In this document: positions 24,231-36,309 of the stretch, in pieces | Layout of the letters: every line of letters begins with the position of its first letter | How positions within the stretch are numbered: the first letter of the stretch is position 1 | Assembly: GCA_963573305.1 (NCBI GenBank) | Contig: OY754334.1 | Span: 26,281,614-26,345,613, forward strand | Length of the DNA: 64,000 bases | Reading direction: 5' to 3' | Source: Pyrrhosoma nymphula | Taxonomy: Eukaryota; Arthropoda; Insecta; Odonata; Coenagrionidae | Translations under genes and position numbers: made by a program | Notes under the pieces: model-generated | What the model saw: only the letters and a program-made list of their open reading frames with translations | What the model was told of the DNA's origin: nothing | The model's database searches: none

Positions 24231-24846
24231 TCTTCCATATACATAAAAAAAGAATGTTTGCCTGTCTGTCTTTCATACAAATCTACAGTTTTAATCCGAT
24301 CGTGCTGAAATTTTGCAGACTATTTCGATTATTTCAAGACCGGATAAAAATTATAGGGTAAATTAAAAGGATCTCAGGACCCCAAAAGGCCCAAAAAAGG
24401 GGTCCTTTGGTAGTCAACACTACATATTGGGTTCTGTGGAGTGGTTTCATTTTTTATTTTAAAAATTGCTTTCGCTCAAGATAGAGAGTTGGGATATTTT
24501 ATATCAAATGGCTGAAAACATTAAGTTTATAATTCTTTCAATCAGTCATCCTTTACAATTTGGATTTGTCTGTGAATCACGTTTTAGCTGCAAAAACGTA
24601 CATTTTTCTCTGAAATCTGAAATAGCATATTTTCTTGACAGTTAGATTTTGGTCTTTATCGCATTTCAAATTCATTAGGAATGCTAAGCATTGGATTTTG
24701 TGCAGTGGTTTTTTAAAACTACTTTCACTCAAGAGAGAGAGAGTTAAAATTTATTTTATCAGATACCCGAAATAATGAAGTTTCTCATTTTTTCAATCGA
24801 TTATCATCTTATAAGATGAGTTATGAAGGAAGTGTAATTCAGCTAG
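24231..24846 (+). mobile_element. Short non-autonomous Helitron
   Basis: The left end is A|TC (TC at 24231) followed by an AT-rich opening and TGTTTGCCTGTCTGTCTTTC, as in the 5' part of the right-end Helitron (63180-63120 on the minus strand). Inside are two tandem 5'-region monomers (GCAGTGGTTT...CTTTCGCTCAAGA-type, starting near 24436 and 24700), the same monomer as at 1-240. The likely right end is CTAG|T (24843-24846), preceded 24 bases earlier by a perfect 14-bp palindrome CATCTTATAAGATG (24805-24818). That spacing is longer than usual, so the right end is less certain than the left. Confidence 0.6.
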
Positions 24847-26942
24847 TGACTAATAGAAAACAACTGAAGCAAACTACGCGCCTGCAGCAGTGCTCATCAG
24901 CATTCACATTTCATATCTGCCTAGATTGTTAATTTAATCAATACATCCTCCTTTTAATTGACTTGCTGGCATGTATTAGTCCAGGAGAACCTTAAATTTC
25001 CTTTCAGTGCAGTGCTGTCGTCCTTCTGCTTGACCCACTATTTTCTTAACTCGTATTTAAACCATGGATTCAAGTAACTTCCGTTCAAACGCATTTCAAG
25101 TGCCAGTAATCAGCGTCAACCGTAGTAACTCTAGTGGCGAATTTCTTACATGCATTCGAGTCACTAGGGTAAAAAGCTAGTAATGTTAGCGGGGAATATG
25201 GGAATAAACGGACATGCACGATTGACCGTCACCTTCCTCCCTCTTCTAGCCCTTCCTTGGGTGCGTCCTTCCCAAGAAAGGTTAGAACGCTAAATCTCGC
25301 TTATTATTGTAGCGTAGGCTTCTATATTTCGTGTCAGTTATCCTTTCAAAGTCAGCATTTGCTTCTCATTAACGGCCCTGCTAGCTGCAATTTTTCCGAG
25401 CATTTAACTTTAACTGACACGTGCAAGTGGTCTCTTAACTTCCCGTTCGGAAAACGGGACCCATTTTTTTGGCGTGGAAAAAGTTACTTTTAGGCGGATG
25501 AGGATAGGGAAGTGCATGTATTCCTCGGATGAGGTTTATAACAGCCTTGCCCGCCAACTTTAACATTAGATATAGTGACATAGAATCAAGGCATTCACGC
25601 TCTGTTTGCAGTTAAATAAATCATATAGCAACATGAAAATTATACCAAGAGTTAATGCACAGTGAAATTACCTTATAACATAAGTCAATGTTTAACCTTT
25701 TTACGTCACTAGTGCTAAACAAGTGCCGTGTACCCCGTCCCGCAAAGAAATTTCGGCTGGATTATTACGGTATTTTATGCCTGCGCGGGTACTCACCTTA
25801 TCTTCGCTTAAAGGGGAAAATATTATGCATACTTAGCCGTTGTGAAAAAAACAGGAAACATCAGCTAACGGGTTGACGCGGATCTAAAGTAGATAAACTC
25901 TGGGAAAGCTAGTACATACATCCACGCACTCCATAAACTCTTCCGCAAGGATTTCAGTTCTTATAGAGAAGGGGAAAGATTATGCAGATATTGTATTTAT
26001 GTGGTGGCTAGAGCAGTGGCTTCCCATTCCGAGGTCCTTGGGTGGAAAGCCTTCAGTGTCAGGGATTTTTCAGTAGAAAACCCTACTTGAATTTCATGTG
26101 AAGAGTACTTTAAAGGATAGCACTCCTTCCATCGATTGGGACGTTAAATAGTTGACCTCTAAGCCCTACCGGGTTCCTCCGGACGCTTTGTCGATTCCCC
26201 GAATAACACTTCCCTAACCACTATACACTTACCGGTACAAATGGCGTCAGTTGCTTGTCGCCTTAAAATGTAGTCAACCACCCTGCATTGTTTGAAAAAG
26301 CAACAGCTCGCGAACCAAAACCTTCCACCACCAAACTTTCTCAATATGCTCTCCTATTACCCTTTTAATCCTCCTTGAAGAGCCAGGTTCAATGAAGAGG
26401 GTCAATGAAGAGAATATATGAATATATATGAAGTGGTGGAAAAGATCCTGGTCTATATATGTACGAGTTTGGATTCTATCTCTTCACATCCGAGAACTTC
26501 ACGCAATGTCTCATGTGCAGCTGCCTTTTGTCAGCGAGGAAGGAGTAAAACTTCCAAACTCTCTCAAATTCCTCGCTTGATTTACCAATCCTGCGTGATT
26601 TAGAACCTCTCGGGTGCGTTAGCCCAGGTTACCAAGCATTGTCTCTATTCCCTCACAATTTTCAATCTTTTGCTTACAATGGAAGACGGAGAATATGCTT
26701 CCAAAAATTCATAAGAGGCCTTCATTATGACCAAGTTTCAGTGGCTCAAGTATGGCAAGGAATCGGTTTACTTTCTCTTCTTGTCAGTTGAAACGGGACC
26801 GAAGATTTCTCTCAATTTGGAGCCTCCTGGAAAGCTGATGATAGTTTATGGTCAGGTGAACTGCATAAGTTTCCATATTTCTGTATGCATCAATTTCTAT
26901 TAATATGTCGACGAAGCCATAGATTTATATGACCTATCATCA
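24847..26942. other. Spacer, nothing recognised
   Basis: Mixed composition. A short open frame from an ATG at 25063 (37 codons) and frames at 25257-25493 and 25688-25876 have no recognisable motif. Confidence 0.45.
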
Positions 26943-27292
26943 TTGGTCATATAAATTATGTAAAATATATAATTTATAGAATAATAAAATAATTATATAA
27001 ATATTGTCTAATATTCAAATAAAGCAACCCAAAATGTCGAAGAAAATCAAAACTGTTTATGGTAAAAATAAATTCGTATATGATTCCTGGGGTGACTTCC
27101 CAGTTTGAATACAGCTCTCGTTGTCTCGTTTTGCTTAAGGTAAAGATTTAACAGAGATGAAATTCCAATTACCAATGGTCATACAAATTATAAAAAAATA
27201 TATAATTTATAAAATTTGAAAATACAGAATTATTATATAAATATTGTGTAATAATCCAGTAAAGCAACCCAAAACATCGACAAAAATCGAAA
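26943..27292. repeat. Duplicated ~110-bp segment, period ~232
   Basis: Copy 1 (about 26943-27050) and copy 2 (about 27175-27292) both run from GGTCAT(A)..AAATTAT through TATAATTTATA and TATAAATATTGT to AAAGCAACCCAAAA. They are about four-fifths identical by eye. Intervening sequence separates the two copies. Confidence 0.75.
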
Positions 27293-28146
27293 AAATCTGA
27301 ATCTCTCTTCAGAATGCATAAACTATGAATAGAAAAATTTATTATATCTCCATTTTGCAAGAGCATTTATTTTTTGTCAACTATTTAAAAATTCTCCGAG
27401 TTCATCATTCTGTGGCTTGTGAAAAAGTTTTTTTAATATAAAAAGTAGGTATCCTGAAGAGTTAAAATAACGGGTATCGCCTTTTATTTGTTTTCGCACA
27501 GCAAATTCGCGCCGGCTTTCCTCCTAAATATATTCAATTCTCGTTGACATTGATCCCTTTTCTCCATACTCCACAGACTTTACTAAACTGACCTTAACAT
27601 ATTTTACAACAAAAAACTATCAAACTTTTGTTTTGCTAAATGTATTTTCTTTTATGTTAATGTTTTATTTGGGACGTCTTACATTTATTGTTTTTAAAGT
27701 GAACAGTAAATTGTCAATATTGCTGTATTTATTTATTAATTATGCTTTTATTTTATTTATTTATTATGCTTCAAGTTCGCCCAACATAAAAAAATACAGG
27801 GCAACATTATCACATATTACATACAGTCAAATGTAACACATACATATGTATCGAAAGAGATGTGTTTACAACATGATTTATAAAACAATTTTGTTTATCT
27901 GAGTACAGAAATGGCTTCTCTGTTTAAACAATACAAGTTCATGTTGGAATACTTTCTTTAATTAAAATTTAAAAAATATGTATTGATGAAATAATATGAT
28001 ATCAAGGGAAAGAATACCTATCACAGCTTGATGGTAAATCGCACTCACCATTATCGGCGGGAGAGAGGAGTTGGTTGTGGGATGAGCGTGGGTCTTGTAA
28101 GAGGTCGTCCGTCATTTCTTTCAAGTCCGTCACATGTGGTGTCGCT
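27293..28146. other. AT-rich spacer
   Basis: No gene or element recognised before the hAT terminus at 28147. The last 120 bases are GC-richer. Confidence 0.5.
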
Positions 28147-28912
28147 CAGCGTCGTAGCTAGGGTCATGAGCGCCCCCGGCAAGATTAGAATTTTTCTCCC
28201 CCCAAGACATTCTAGGAAGAGAAACAACACAATATCTTTGAAAGAGTATTTTAATTTGTTTTCCTTTAACAATAAAATTAGTTCTTACTTACTATAATTT
28301 AGGAAGGGAAACAATACAATATGAGTTCGTTCATTTATGCATTATAAAATAAAACTCTTAAAAGTTTATTTTTCTGGCTTTTTCTGAGTCCAATTTTTCA
28401 ATAATATGGTTTAAATTAATACTTTTTGCAATGCCATACTCAATCGATAGTGTAGCAAGATTACTTAAACGTTCTTTACCAATCTGCGATCGTAAATAAT
28501 ATTTTATTAACCTTAATTTGCTGAAAGATATTTCACAGCTGGCAGAAGTCACAGGTAGCGTCAATGCTAGGCAAAGTGAAATCCCTATATTTGGATAACT
28601 GGTCACTAAGCCATATTCTTCATGGAAATTAAGAAGTTCAATGTATTCTGCATTTTTTTAAATCAGGCAAAAATGATTTTATTTGGTGTTTGTTGCTTTC
28701 AATCATTAAACACAACACGTTGGCATTTAAATCATCTTTGTATTTTCACGTGAGAATTCTGTAGTTCTTCAGTGGAGGTTTCGTGCAAAGAATGTCCTGT
28801 TAGGAAACTAAAATCCCCTTAGGCCCGCAGGCTGTGGGTCTGCAAAGTGCGGCCCCCTGAGGCTTGTGTCCCTGGCAGCCTCCCGCCTGGCCAACCCCTA
28901 GCTACGGCGCTG
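28147..28912 (-). mobile_element. hAT element, 766 bp, with ends and target duplication
   Basis: The terminal inverted repeats are CAGCGTCGTAGCTAGGG (28147-28163) and, as reverse complement, CAGCGCCGTAGCTAGGG (28896-28912), 16 of 17 identical. The flanking octamers GTGTCGCT (28139-28146) and GTGGCACT (28913-28920) agree at 6 of 8 positions, as expected for an old 8-bp hAT duplication. Inside, on the minus strand, is the transposase C-terminus. The element is too short for a full transposase (normally about 600-900 residues), so it is an internal deletion that kept the last coding exon. Confidence 0.85.
28358..28651 (-). pseudogene. hAT transposase C-terminal dimerisation domain
   Basis: On the minus strand the reading starts EYIELLNFHEEYGL, continues YPNIGISLCLALTLPVTSAS, then CEISFSKLRLIKYYLRS, ERLSNLATLSIEY and ends KARKINF before a stop at 28358. 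This is the hAT C-terminal dimerisation region (TLPVTSAS.E.SFSKL.LIK..LRS), of the type often named zinc finger MYM-type protein 1-like in arthropods. A frameshift in an A run near 28658 disconnects it from upstream codons that still look coding (IESNKHQIKSF). The usual Glu/Arg before SFSKL is kept as Glu. DDE catalytic residues are not in this piece. Confidence 0.88.
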
Positions 28913-29653
28913 GTGGCACTGTCTGAAATTTATCTCGTTCGTACATGGAGGGGGGTAGAAATAGAATAGGAATAGAAAGTTAAGTTTATTATTCCAGGAT
29001 AATTGTTATAATCTTAGGAACTTATATGATTATACATATCTTTAGAGTGAAACAAAAATTACAATATAAAAATATACATGATGCATCATTATCACAGAAT
29101 CAGACATTGCATTTAAGTAAACGGCAAAATCATAAAAGTACATCAGATTTTGTACATTATAGAACAAAGTTTAGTTCATTTGTAGTAATATTTCATGATA
29201 TTTCTTATTAAATTTATTTGCATTTAAATTTTTTTTACGTCCTCTGACAATTGATTCTATACTTTGCAAGAGGTGACAAGGAAAGACAGCGTATGCAGAT
29301 GTTCGATAGTGTAGTACATAAAGTTCTTCCTTGCGGCGTGTTGGACGTTCATTTATTCTAGTATTGTATTGTATTAGGGTTAGGGAGTAAAGGGCGTCGG
29401 AAAACCGGCAGCGGTGACGGAACATGTCACAAACCATTTTTTTGACGTCTTTGATATTTTCTTCTCAGTCACTCCCGTGAATGGGACTTTGACGAAACGT
29501 TTGATCGCGTGTGCGGTGGCGGGGAGTTCTTGGAGGTGCTTGACTCAATTGAGGTGCGGCTTGGAAATCGAAGGCCAATCAATCGAAGGACACGCGAGGA
29601 AGTCATTCAAAGTCACCCCTTTCCCTTCCAACATTCCCCAGACTCTAATAAAT
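28913..29653. other. Spacer
   Basis: Nothing recognised between the hAT duplication and the MITE-like segment. Confidence 0.5.
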
Positions 29654-30146
29654 CGCCTACACTACAGGTGTACTTAAGTAGGGTGTACTTAAGTGCAGCA
29701 TTTAAATGCAGGCGAGCGTCTACATACAGACATTATATCTACCTCAGTGCTACCTAGTGTTAATGGAAAGAAATTTGCATCGTGCAAAAAATATATAACC
29801 CCATACACAAACCTCTATAACTGACTCATATAACCCCATAAACTTATGTAAAAGAAGAGTAACACTTGCACAATTACTTAACTCCTGCTATAAATGATGT
29901 AAAAATGTATCATGTGTATGATTATCAATACTCCTTGACCTATCGATGACGAGACTTCGACCATCCTGAGAGTATCGATATACAATCGATAAACGGTATA
30001 CAATCGATATCATCAAAATCCACTGAAACAGGGGTCCCCGGGTCCTCTTGAGTGGACCCGTTATTAAGTGGTGAGAGGGCGTCTACACAGTGTACTTAGT
30101 GAAAATTTCACTTAACTGTGTACTTAAGTGGTCAGTGTAGAAGCGG
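29654..30146. mobile_element. MITE candidate with GTACTTAAGT-rich ends
   Basis: The left side (29654-29697) has CCTACACT, then GTGTACTTAAGT twice. The right side (30082-30146), read as reverse complement, has CTACACT, CACTTAAGTACAC, AGTTAAGTG and CACTAAGTACAC. The two sides therefore share CTACACT followed by repeated ACTTAAGTAC-type blocks in inverted order. The alignment is imperfect and no target duplication was identified. The centre carries an ATCGAT cluster. No coding frame. Confidence 0.45.
29942..30008. promoter_or_regulatory. Cluster of four ATCGAT sites, one perfect DRE octamer
   Basis: ATCGAT occurs at 29942, 29974, 29985 and 30003. The second is embedded in TATCGATA (29973-29980), the DREF-binding element known from Drosophila promoters and also read by BEAF-32-type factors (CGATA). 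The cluster lies inside the MITE-like segment. Function is only inferred from the motif. Confidence 0.35.
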
Positions 30147-30301
30147 CATAGCCGGAGTCTTTCTTGCCCCCAGACTTGCTGCTTGTAATTATAACTTTGG
30201 TCAAATTATTGGCCAAGAAAAATATCTCAGACTTCGGTAATCCTTTTCATAAAGCATTATGCAAGTTATCAACCGGTTTTACAGAACATTGGCTACCTTA
30301 A

Positions 30302-33051
30302 CCCTTAAGAGGTCGTGTGGCGTCTGTGAGACGCCAGTATGAATAGCATGTCGGTTTTTGTTAAAAATATAGGTTGCTCAACTTTGGAATTTGGTGTACC
30401 TTTCAAGTAATACATTTGCTGTTATCGGATAAATTGGTTTTTACTATGCTATATAATATTTTCAGTAATAAGCTGTTTCTTTCCGATCGGTGCGTCTTGG
30501 CGTCTCCCAGACGCCGCGCGACCTTTTCTGTAATTTTTTATCCGTCTTCTTCCAACTCGGTTGCGCGGGGTTTTTCAGAGACCAGGATGATTACATTGTC
30601 GTCGATATGGATTAGTAGTAGAAGTGTTTAATTCGGTATTAGTTTTCAGTGAATATTATCACAAAGTGATTTCGTTCTTCCTCTTTTCAAGCATATGGGT
30701 AACACGCAACAGCTTGTGTACAACGTTGTATATCTGAGAGGGACTGGTATAATATCTAGTTTCCGTTGAGGAATGGGGGGTGAGTGGTCGCTGTCTTGCC
30801 TCGAAGTTTTCAATTGTTCCTATAAGTAGCAGTGCAACAGTATATTTCCGTGCAATAATTGACAATACATATAATGTTTGATCTTTTGAAGAACCAGTTC
30901 AAATTGTTTATTGTATCGACTCTGGAAAATTATCTCTTCTGTTTTTCCGGTATTTGCATGAAAGTCACTGGATGTTAGTTACTTCGTTCAGGTGAGAATT
31001 CTTTCCTAATATTTTTACAAGTACATACATTTATTATAACAATTATGGTAATTTTGGTGCTTTACACTGAAAATGACGTCGATATTTTTGTAGGCAATAA
31101 TGGAGAAAAAAAGAAAACTGGACTCCACAGTTGAGTAGGATAGAAAAGTAGTGGAACAATGGCTTCAGGAGGTGTATGATGGGGAAACATGTTTTGGACA
31201 AGCCCAGTGATTCTGAATACGATGCCGTGAAAGAAAGTACAGAGAATACAGACACAGAGCAAGAAGTAAGTGACAGTGATGTGAACTCTGAAGGTGCATA
31301 CTGCAACTTAGTGGGCACACATTTCATTGGACGAGACAAAATATCGCGGTGGTGTAAGAGTGTCCCTACGAAGAATGTTGAACGCGTCGACATAACATTG
31401 TGATTCATTTACCAGGTGTAATAGGTGTAGCAAAAGAAGCTTAATCTCCAAAAGAATGCTGGGAGTTATTTTTTGACAGTGAAATTATTTCTACTATCGT
31501 AGAATGTACAAATCAGAAAATTTCAAAGATTCAGAAATATTTTAGCCAAGAAAGAGATGCGAAGAAAACCGATGCTTTAGAAATCAAGGCTCTGTTCGAA
31601 AGGCTTTATTTTTTGTGGGGCATGGAAAGCAAATAGAGCAAATACCACCGATATTTGGTCTGCGGACGGAACGGGTATTGAGTTAGGTCGTCTATTGTTC
31701 TATGAGAAGCGGTTCAAGTTTTTGATCTACTGCTTGAGGCTTGGCGAAAAAATTCTAGGTAGGAAAGAAACAGATTAAACAATTTTGCTCCTATTAGAGA
31801 TGTATTTAAAAAGTTTGTAAATAATTGCCAAACACATTATAGTGTTGGAGAATATTGTACAATTGACGGGATATTGGAGGGATTTCATGGTAGCTGTCAT
31901 TTTAGACAATTTATCCAGAGCAAGCAAAAAAAGTACGTCAAATATTTGTATTGGTGGATTCGCGAGTGTGCTACACCTTCAGTCTTGAAATATACGCCGG
32001 AAAGCAACCTTTGGGCCCTTTTCACGTCAGTAACAGCCCAATTGATATCGTCAAAAGGTTAAGTTCTCAAATATCTGGGTCGGGACGTAACACCACACTT
32101 GGCAATTGGTTTACTAGCATAGAATTAGCCAAGTGTATACTAAAAAAGAACATTACTGTTGTTGGGACTATAAGAAAAAATAAAAGAGAGATTCCACCAT
32201 GTTTTGTAGGTACAAAATCTCGAGTAACTGAATTTAGTTTAGTTGGGTTTGAAAAGGAATGCACATCAGTATCCAATGCGCCAAAGAAAAATAAAAATGC
32301 GTTGCTTATTTCAACTATGAATAATGACGCTTGTACAAATAGCTCTAATAGAAATAAACCAGAGAAAATAGAATTTTATAATCTAACAAAGTCAGGCGTT
32401 GATACTGTCGACCAGATCTGCGGCTCATACGATGCATCAAGAAAAACAAATAGATGGTCAATGGTGGTTTTTTATAGTATGATGAACATTGATGGAATAA
32501 ATGCTCAAATAATTTTTTGTAGCAATGTAAGTCCTCTCTTAGATATTTGGAGTGGATTTTTTATTTCATTAGCCTCAGAATTATCGATGGATTATTTACA
32601 GACCGGAAATAGTGCTCTTCTCTGCCCCGAGAATGAAGGCTAAAAATTTAACAAAGATGTCCTATAACATCTACCGTCGGGCAATCAGATAAAGAATTAC
32701 CACTGTAAGAAGATGAAGATGTATTAAATGCAGGCGTAGTAAAAATAGATACACAAAGTACAAATGTAAGATATGGGCAAGTTATGATTGTTTAGAAAAC
32801 GCCAACATGGTGTGATTTGACCGCTAATCTCTGGAGTTTTGAAAAACCATATCAAAAAAAGATAAAAATGGGTAAATAATAAATAAAATAAATGCAGTGT
32901 TTTACTATGACATGTTAGTCCCAATGAGTGGTTCTATAAAAACTCATGCTGAAATATCAGGCGTCTATTCTAAGGCTTAAAAAACTCACTGACGTCTATG
33001 AGACGCCGCGCGACCTCTCCCGTAACTATTCGTCGCGCGCCCTCTGTAGGG
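30302..33051 (+). mobile_element. Complete piggyBac element, 2750 bp, inactive
   Basis: TTAA lies directly outside both ends (30298-30301 and 33052-33055), the piggyBac target duplication. The ends are CCCTTAAGAGGTCG and, as reverse complement, CCCTACAGAGGGCG (11 of 14 identical). Subterminal repeats are strong: GGCGTCTGTGAGACGCC (30319-30335), GGCGTCTCCCAGACGCC (30499-30515), and an identical GACGCCGCGCGACC at 30510-30523 and 33002-33015. The transposase is on the same strand with stops and a lost catalytic residue, so this copy cannot mobilise itself. Confidence 0.92.
31171..32643 (+). pseudogene. piggyBac transposase pseudogene
   Basis: The N-terminal acidic region (31171-31403) runs from MGKHVLDKPSD through a Ser/Asp/Glu-rich stretch, ending in stops. 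A second block (about 31420-31650) reads ECWELFFDSEIISTIV with an in-frame TAA at 31442. A third block, open from 31951 to 32643 and in sense from about 31856, covers the DDE domain. The first catalytic Asp is kept (TIDG, GAC at 31865). The second should be in DNWFTS, but the sequence is GNWFTSIELA (Gly at 32101). The third is kept (SGVDTVDQIC, Asp at 32401). Family landmarks GTIRKNKREIP and IEFYNLTKSGVD are clear. The cysteine-rich C-terminal domain is not recognisable. Full-length family members are near 550-600 residues; here the gene is broken in at least three places. Confidence 0.9.
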
Positions 33052-33055
33052 TTAA

Positions 33056-36000
33056 GAAACAAAATTAATGAGAATTTTACTAATTGTAGTCGTGTTTTAT
33101 CCCATGGTGGAGGGATATAATTTCAAACATACGGTTTTTCAGAGTTGACTATCCGTTTCCGTGTTTTTAAAGCATTTTTGTCTCTGTTATAATATAATGA
33201 GCCTTATTACTATATATCGAATATTTATATTCTCTACATAAAATAAATTTAGTAGGTGCTATCTTGAAACAAATGACTGAGCAGAAAATTAGCATTTTGG
33301 AACGGAAATTCGTTTTTGGTAAAAAAAACCAGTCACGTATTGTATGAATAACATTTTAGAAAGTGAATATCAAGAATAAAAATATAACTTAAAAACATTG
33401 ATGAATTTAAACTTAAGCTGCAATCGCCTGTTGTACAAACCGACTGTTGGCAATATCCCTTTCTTTCGTTCAGCTTACCAAAGATAACTTTTTATAAGAA
33501 GTTCAAATTCCAGGAGTGGTATTAATTTTCCATGGTGAAACTAAAACGGTTGGGCACCTATAATCTGGCAACCATAGATGCATGAGTAATTTTCGTCTAG
33601 CTATCACTATATTTACGAAGACAGAAACGTTCCCACAAGTGAGCTTCGTCCTACTTCTTCATCTATTCTAATTATAAATATTCAGCCTAACAGGGATAGT
33701 TCATGTTCACTAAAGCTAAAGATTGAGCTATTTTTAACCAGAGCATATCTTTTTGGAGCGTAGTGATAATAAACGTAGGAATTCACGTGAAAAAAATTAA
33801 ATAAGCTAATTGATATGTTAGACCAGAATCAGCTACTACGAACATAGATAGCTCCTTATCTTTAAAGTTATGTTCATATGTAATGTATTCAAAATGGGCA
33901 TGAACTTTTGCAATATGAATATAAATCATTTAATTTTACGACTTGCCTTCCCTTGACAATTAAAACTGACATATTTATCAGAATCCTATTTCAAAGCAGC
34001 ATTATAATGATGAAGGAAAAGCGTTTATTAAATTGAACAATTAGATTCAAAATTATTACCTATGGTGAAAATATTTGTGGTAGACTTAATGATGTCAGCC
34101 TTTATAAGATCATAAACTAGGACTCCTCATTCTATAATATTTAAACAATTTGCAGGAAAGACGGTTTTAACTTCATTTCCGTATACAGGTTTCTTATCTA
34201 AACACTTTACTCTCACATTACGGAAGGACGTATCTATGAACACCATTTTTTGTTACCCTTTTTGGCGATATAAATGCATTTCTTTAAGGAATTCCTCTCA
34301 TTATCTGTTAATTTACCGCAAATCTTTGCTAAATGACAAATTTCGAAAACGCGTCGAACATAACGAGGGAGTTCTTGAGCCCGTTACTAATTATAGTGAC
34401 CTTGGCGATTAATGCTCATCTATAAATGATTGATCACTGGTTTGTTTTTACCGGTTTTTACATACTCTTTATGATAATTTGACGATGAGTGAGATTTCGG
34501 GTTTTGTCAAGGAGTTGAGGCTGCCAGTTTGATGGTATAGTCATAACAGATGGTAATGCGTAGTCACAGTGGATATCGCACTAGGAAAAGCTCAATCAGA
34601 CATTACATAACTGGTTCCTTGTGAATGAGTCCATAGTGTGATGCTTCTAACTCTAATAAAGTTAATTCTAGCCTCAAAACTTCCGCCAATGCGCCCGCGT
34701 AACTTCCGCTTTAAAATAATGGACTACCGCGGAGGGAATTTCCGGAAAAAAAAGAGTCAACACAAAACGGCGTCTAATGAAATTGCATACTTACAGAGAA
34801 ATGTGAAAAAAATGATAAAAGAGATGGTTCAACGTAAGTGACAAATGTTTTCCTTCCACAGTCTGGCGAACCTTGTGGATGCTTAAAAGCTTAAGTCGAC
34901 TCGTTATTAATTCCTCGAGCTATTGCACAAACACACACAGCCTTCGCTTGCTCACTTGGCGACATCGATCACCGACCACGCCGTTCGGACATCTCTAGCG
35001 GACAGGATTGATAGAGGGGAAGTGTGGGGGTGGAGGAAGTGGGTGGGAGGAGGATTTTCAGAAATGTTGGGGGTTGGAGGGACCGACCGTATCGATCTTG
35101 ACTTATTCAAAAACGGACGGTCGGTCACAGTGCTCACATTCTCTCGAGCGATTCCTTATGCGACCCCCCCCCCCCCCATAGTATGTCCATGTGTCAGTAT
35201 ATGTGTGCGTGTGTGTGTTCGCTTCCCTCCTTTCCGATAGAGGACGTGTTAGGTGGTGGAGGTCGTCGAGGAAGAAGAAGAAGAAAGTGAATGCCGGCGG
35301 GTTTTGTGTGAGTCGGCGGCACCGAGTGTTATTTGGACGGCGCGGGAGGAGAGAGGTGGGGTTGGTGGGTCTTGCGTCGGTGTTGGTGGGTTAAGGGAAT
35401 CAGGTAGGGGCGGAGAGGAGGGGCCGCAAGGTCATGCATAATGTACTCGCATCCGAACCGTATTGGTCTTTTTCCCGTTCACCCGCCAGGGGGCGGGGGG
35501 GAGGAGGTTACGGGAGGGGGTGGCTGGGGTTGCCAGTGTGTGTGTTTTCCTGGGGGAAGGGGAGAGTTGGTTGACCGTGGCGCGCGGTCGGCCAAAATTG
35601 GTTAAGGGACGGCCAGCGAGTAGTTTTCCCTCCCCTCTCCCTCTCTCTCTCTCTCTCCATCCCACCCCTAAAACTACCCACCCCCTCATAAAACCACCCC
35701 CGCCTTCCCACACTCTTGAATTGATTAGTGGGCGAGAGGGTGTCTGGGAATGGTTGGGGGATGGAGGTTAAGGGCGGACGGGCGGAGGTAGAGTAGCTAA
35801 GGGAGGCATGGTTTGGTTAAGGTGTTTGGAACGATTTTTGTTTACGCACAGGTTTTCCTGAAACTTTGCTCATGTGTCCTCATTAGTGCTCTTCTATAGA
35901 CAAAGTGAAAAAAAATTTCGTCATACCGTATTGTTTTTGTGGTCATTCAACGCTATTTTTACGCATAGGTTCTCTAATGTAAAATGATGTATATTTCGCA

Positions 36001-36309
36001 ATAATTCTATTGTATATGCACAGATTTTCTTATAAGCGGGAACTAATACATTTCTTTTTATTATAATTGTTGCTAAAAATATATGAAGATGTCTCGCCAA
36101 ACCCAACATTCGAGTAAAAACATTTCATGTTAATGCGTATAAATTTCCAATACCGCGCCGAGATCCCTGGACTTGGCATTTATTAAAGAAAAAAATTAAA
36201 ACATATAATAAATTATGTCATACATTCCATTAATGCCAATATAGTGAGTTACAACAGTTTAAATAGATGCACATGAGTAAATTGAGGTCCAAGAATTTCA
36301 TAGCGACTT
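33056..36309. other. Spacer with GC-rich, G4-prone patch
   Basis: 33138-33300 weakly resembles the Tigger end region at 18735-19230. 33300-34900 is AT-rich with nothing seen. 34950-35780 is GC- and CpG-rich with a C14 run (35164-35177), a G-quadruplex-like stretch (35489-35520) and a (CT)n tract (35636-35656). Open frames on both strands there have no motif. A promoter of an unseen transcript is possible, but nothing proves it. Confidence 0.4.
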
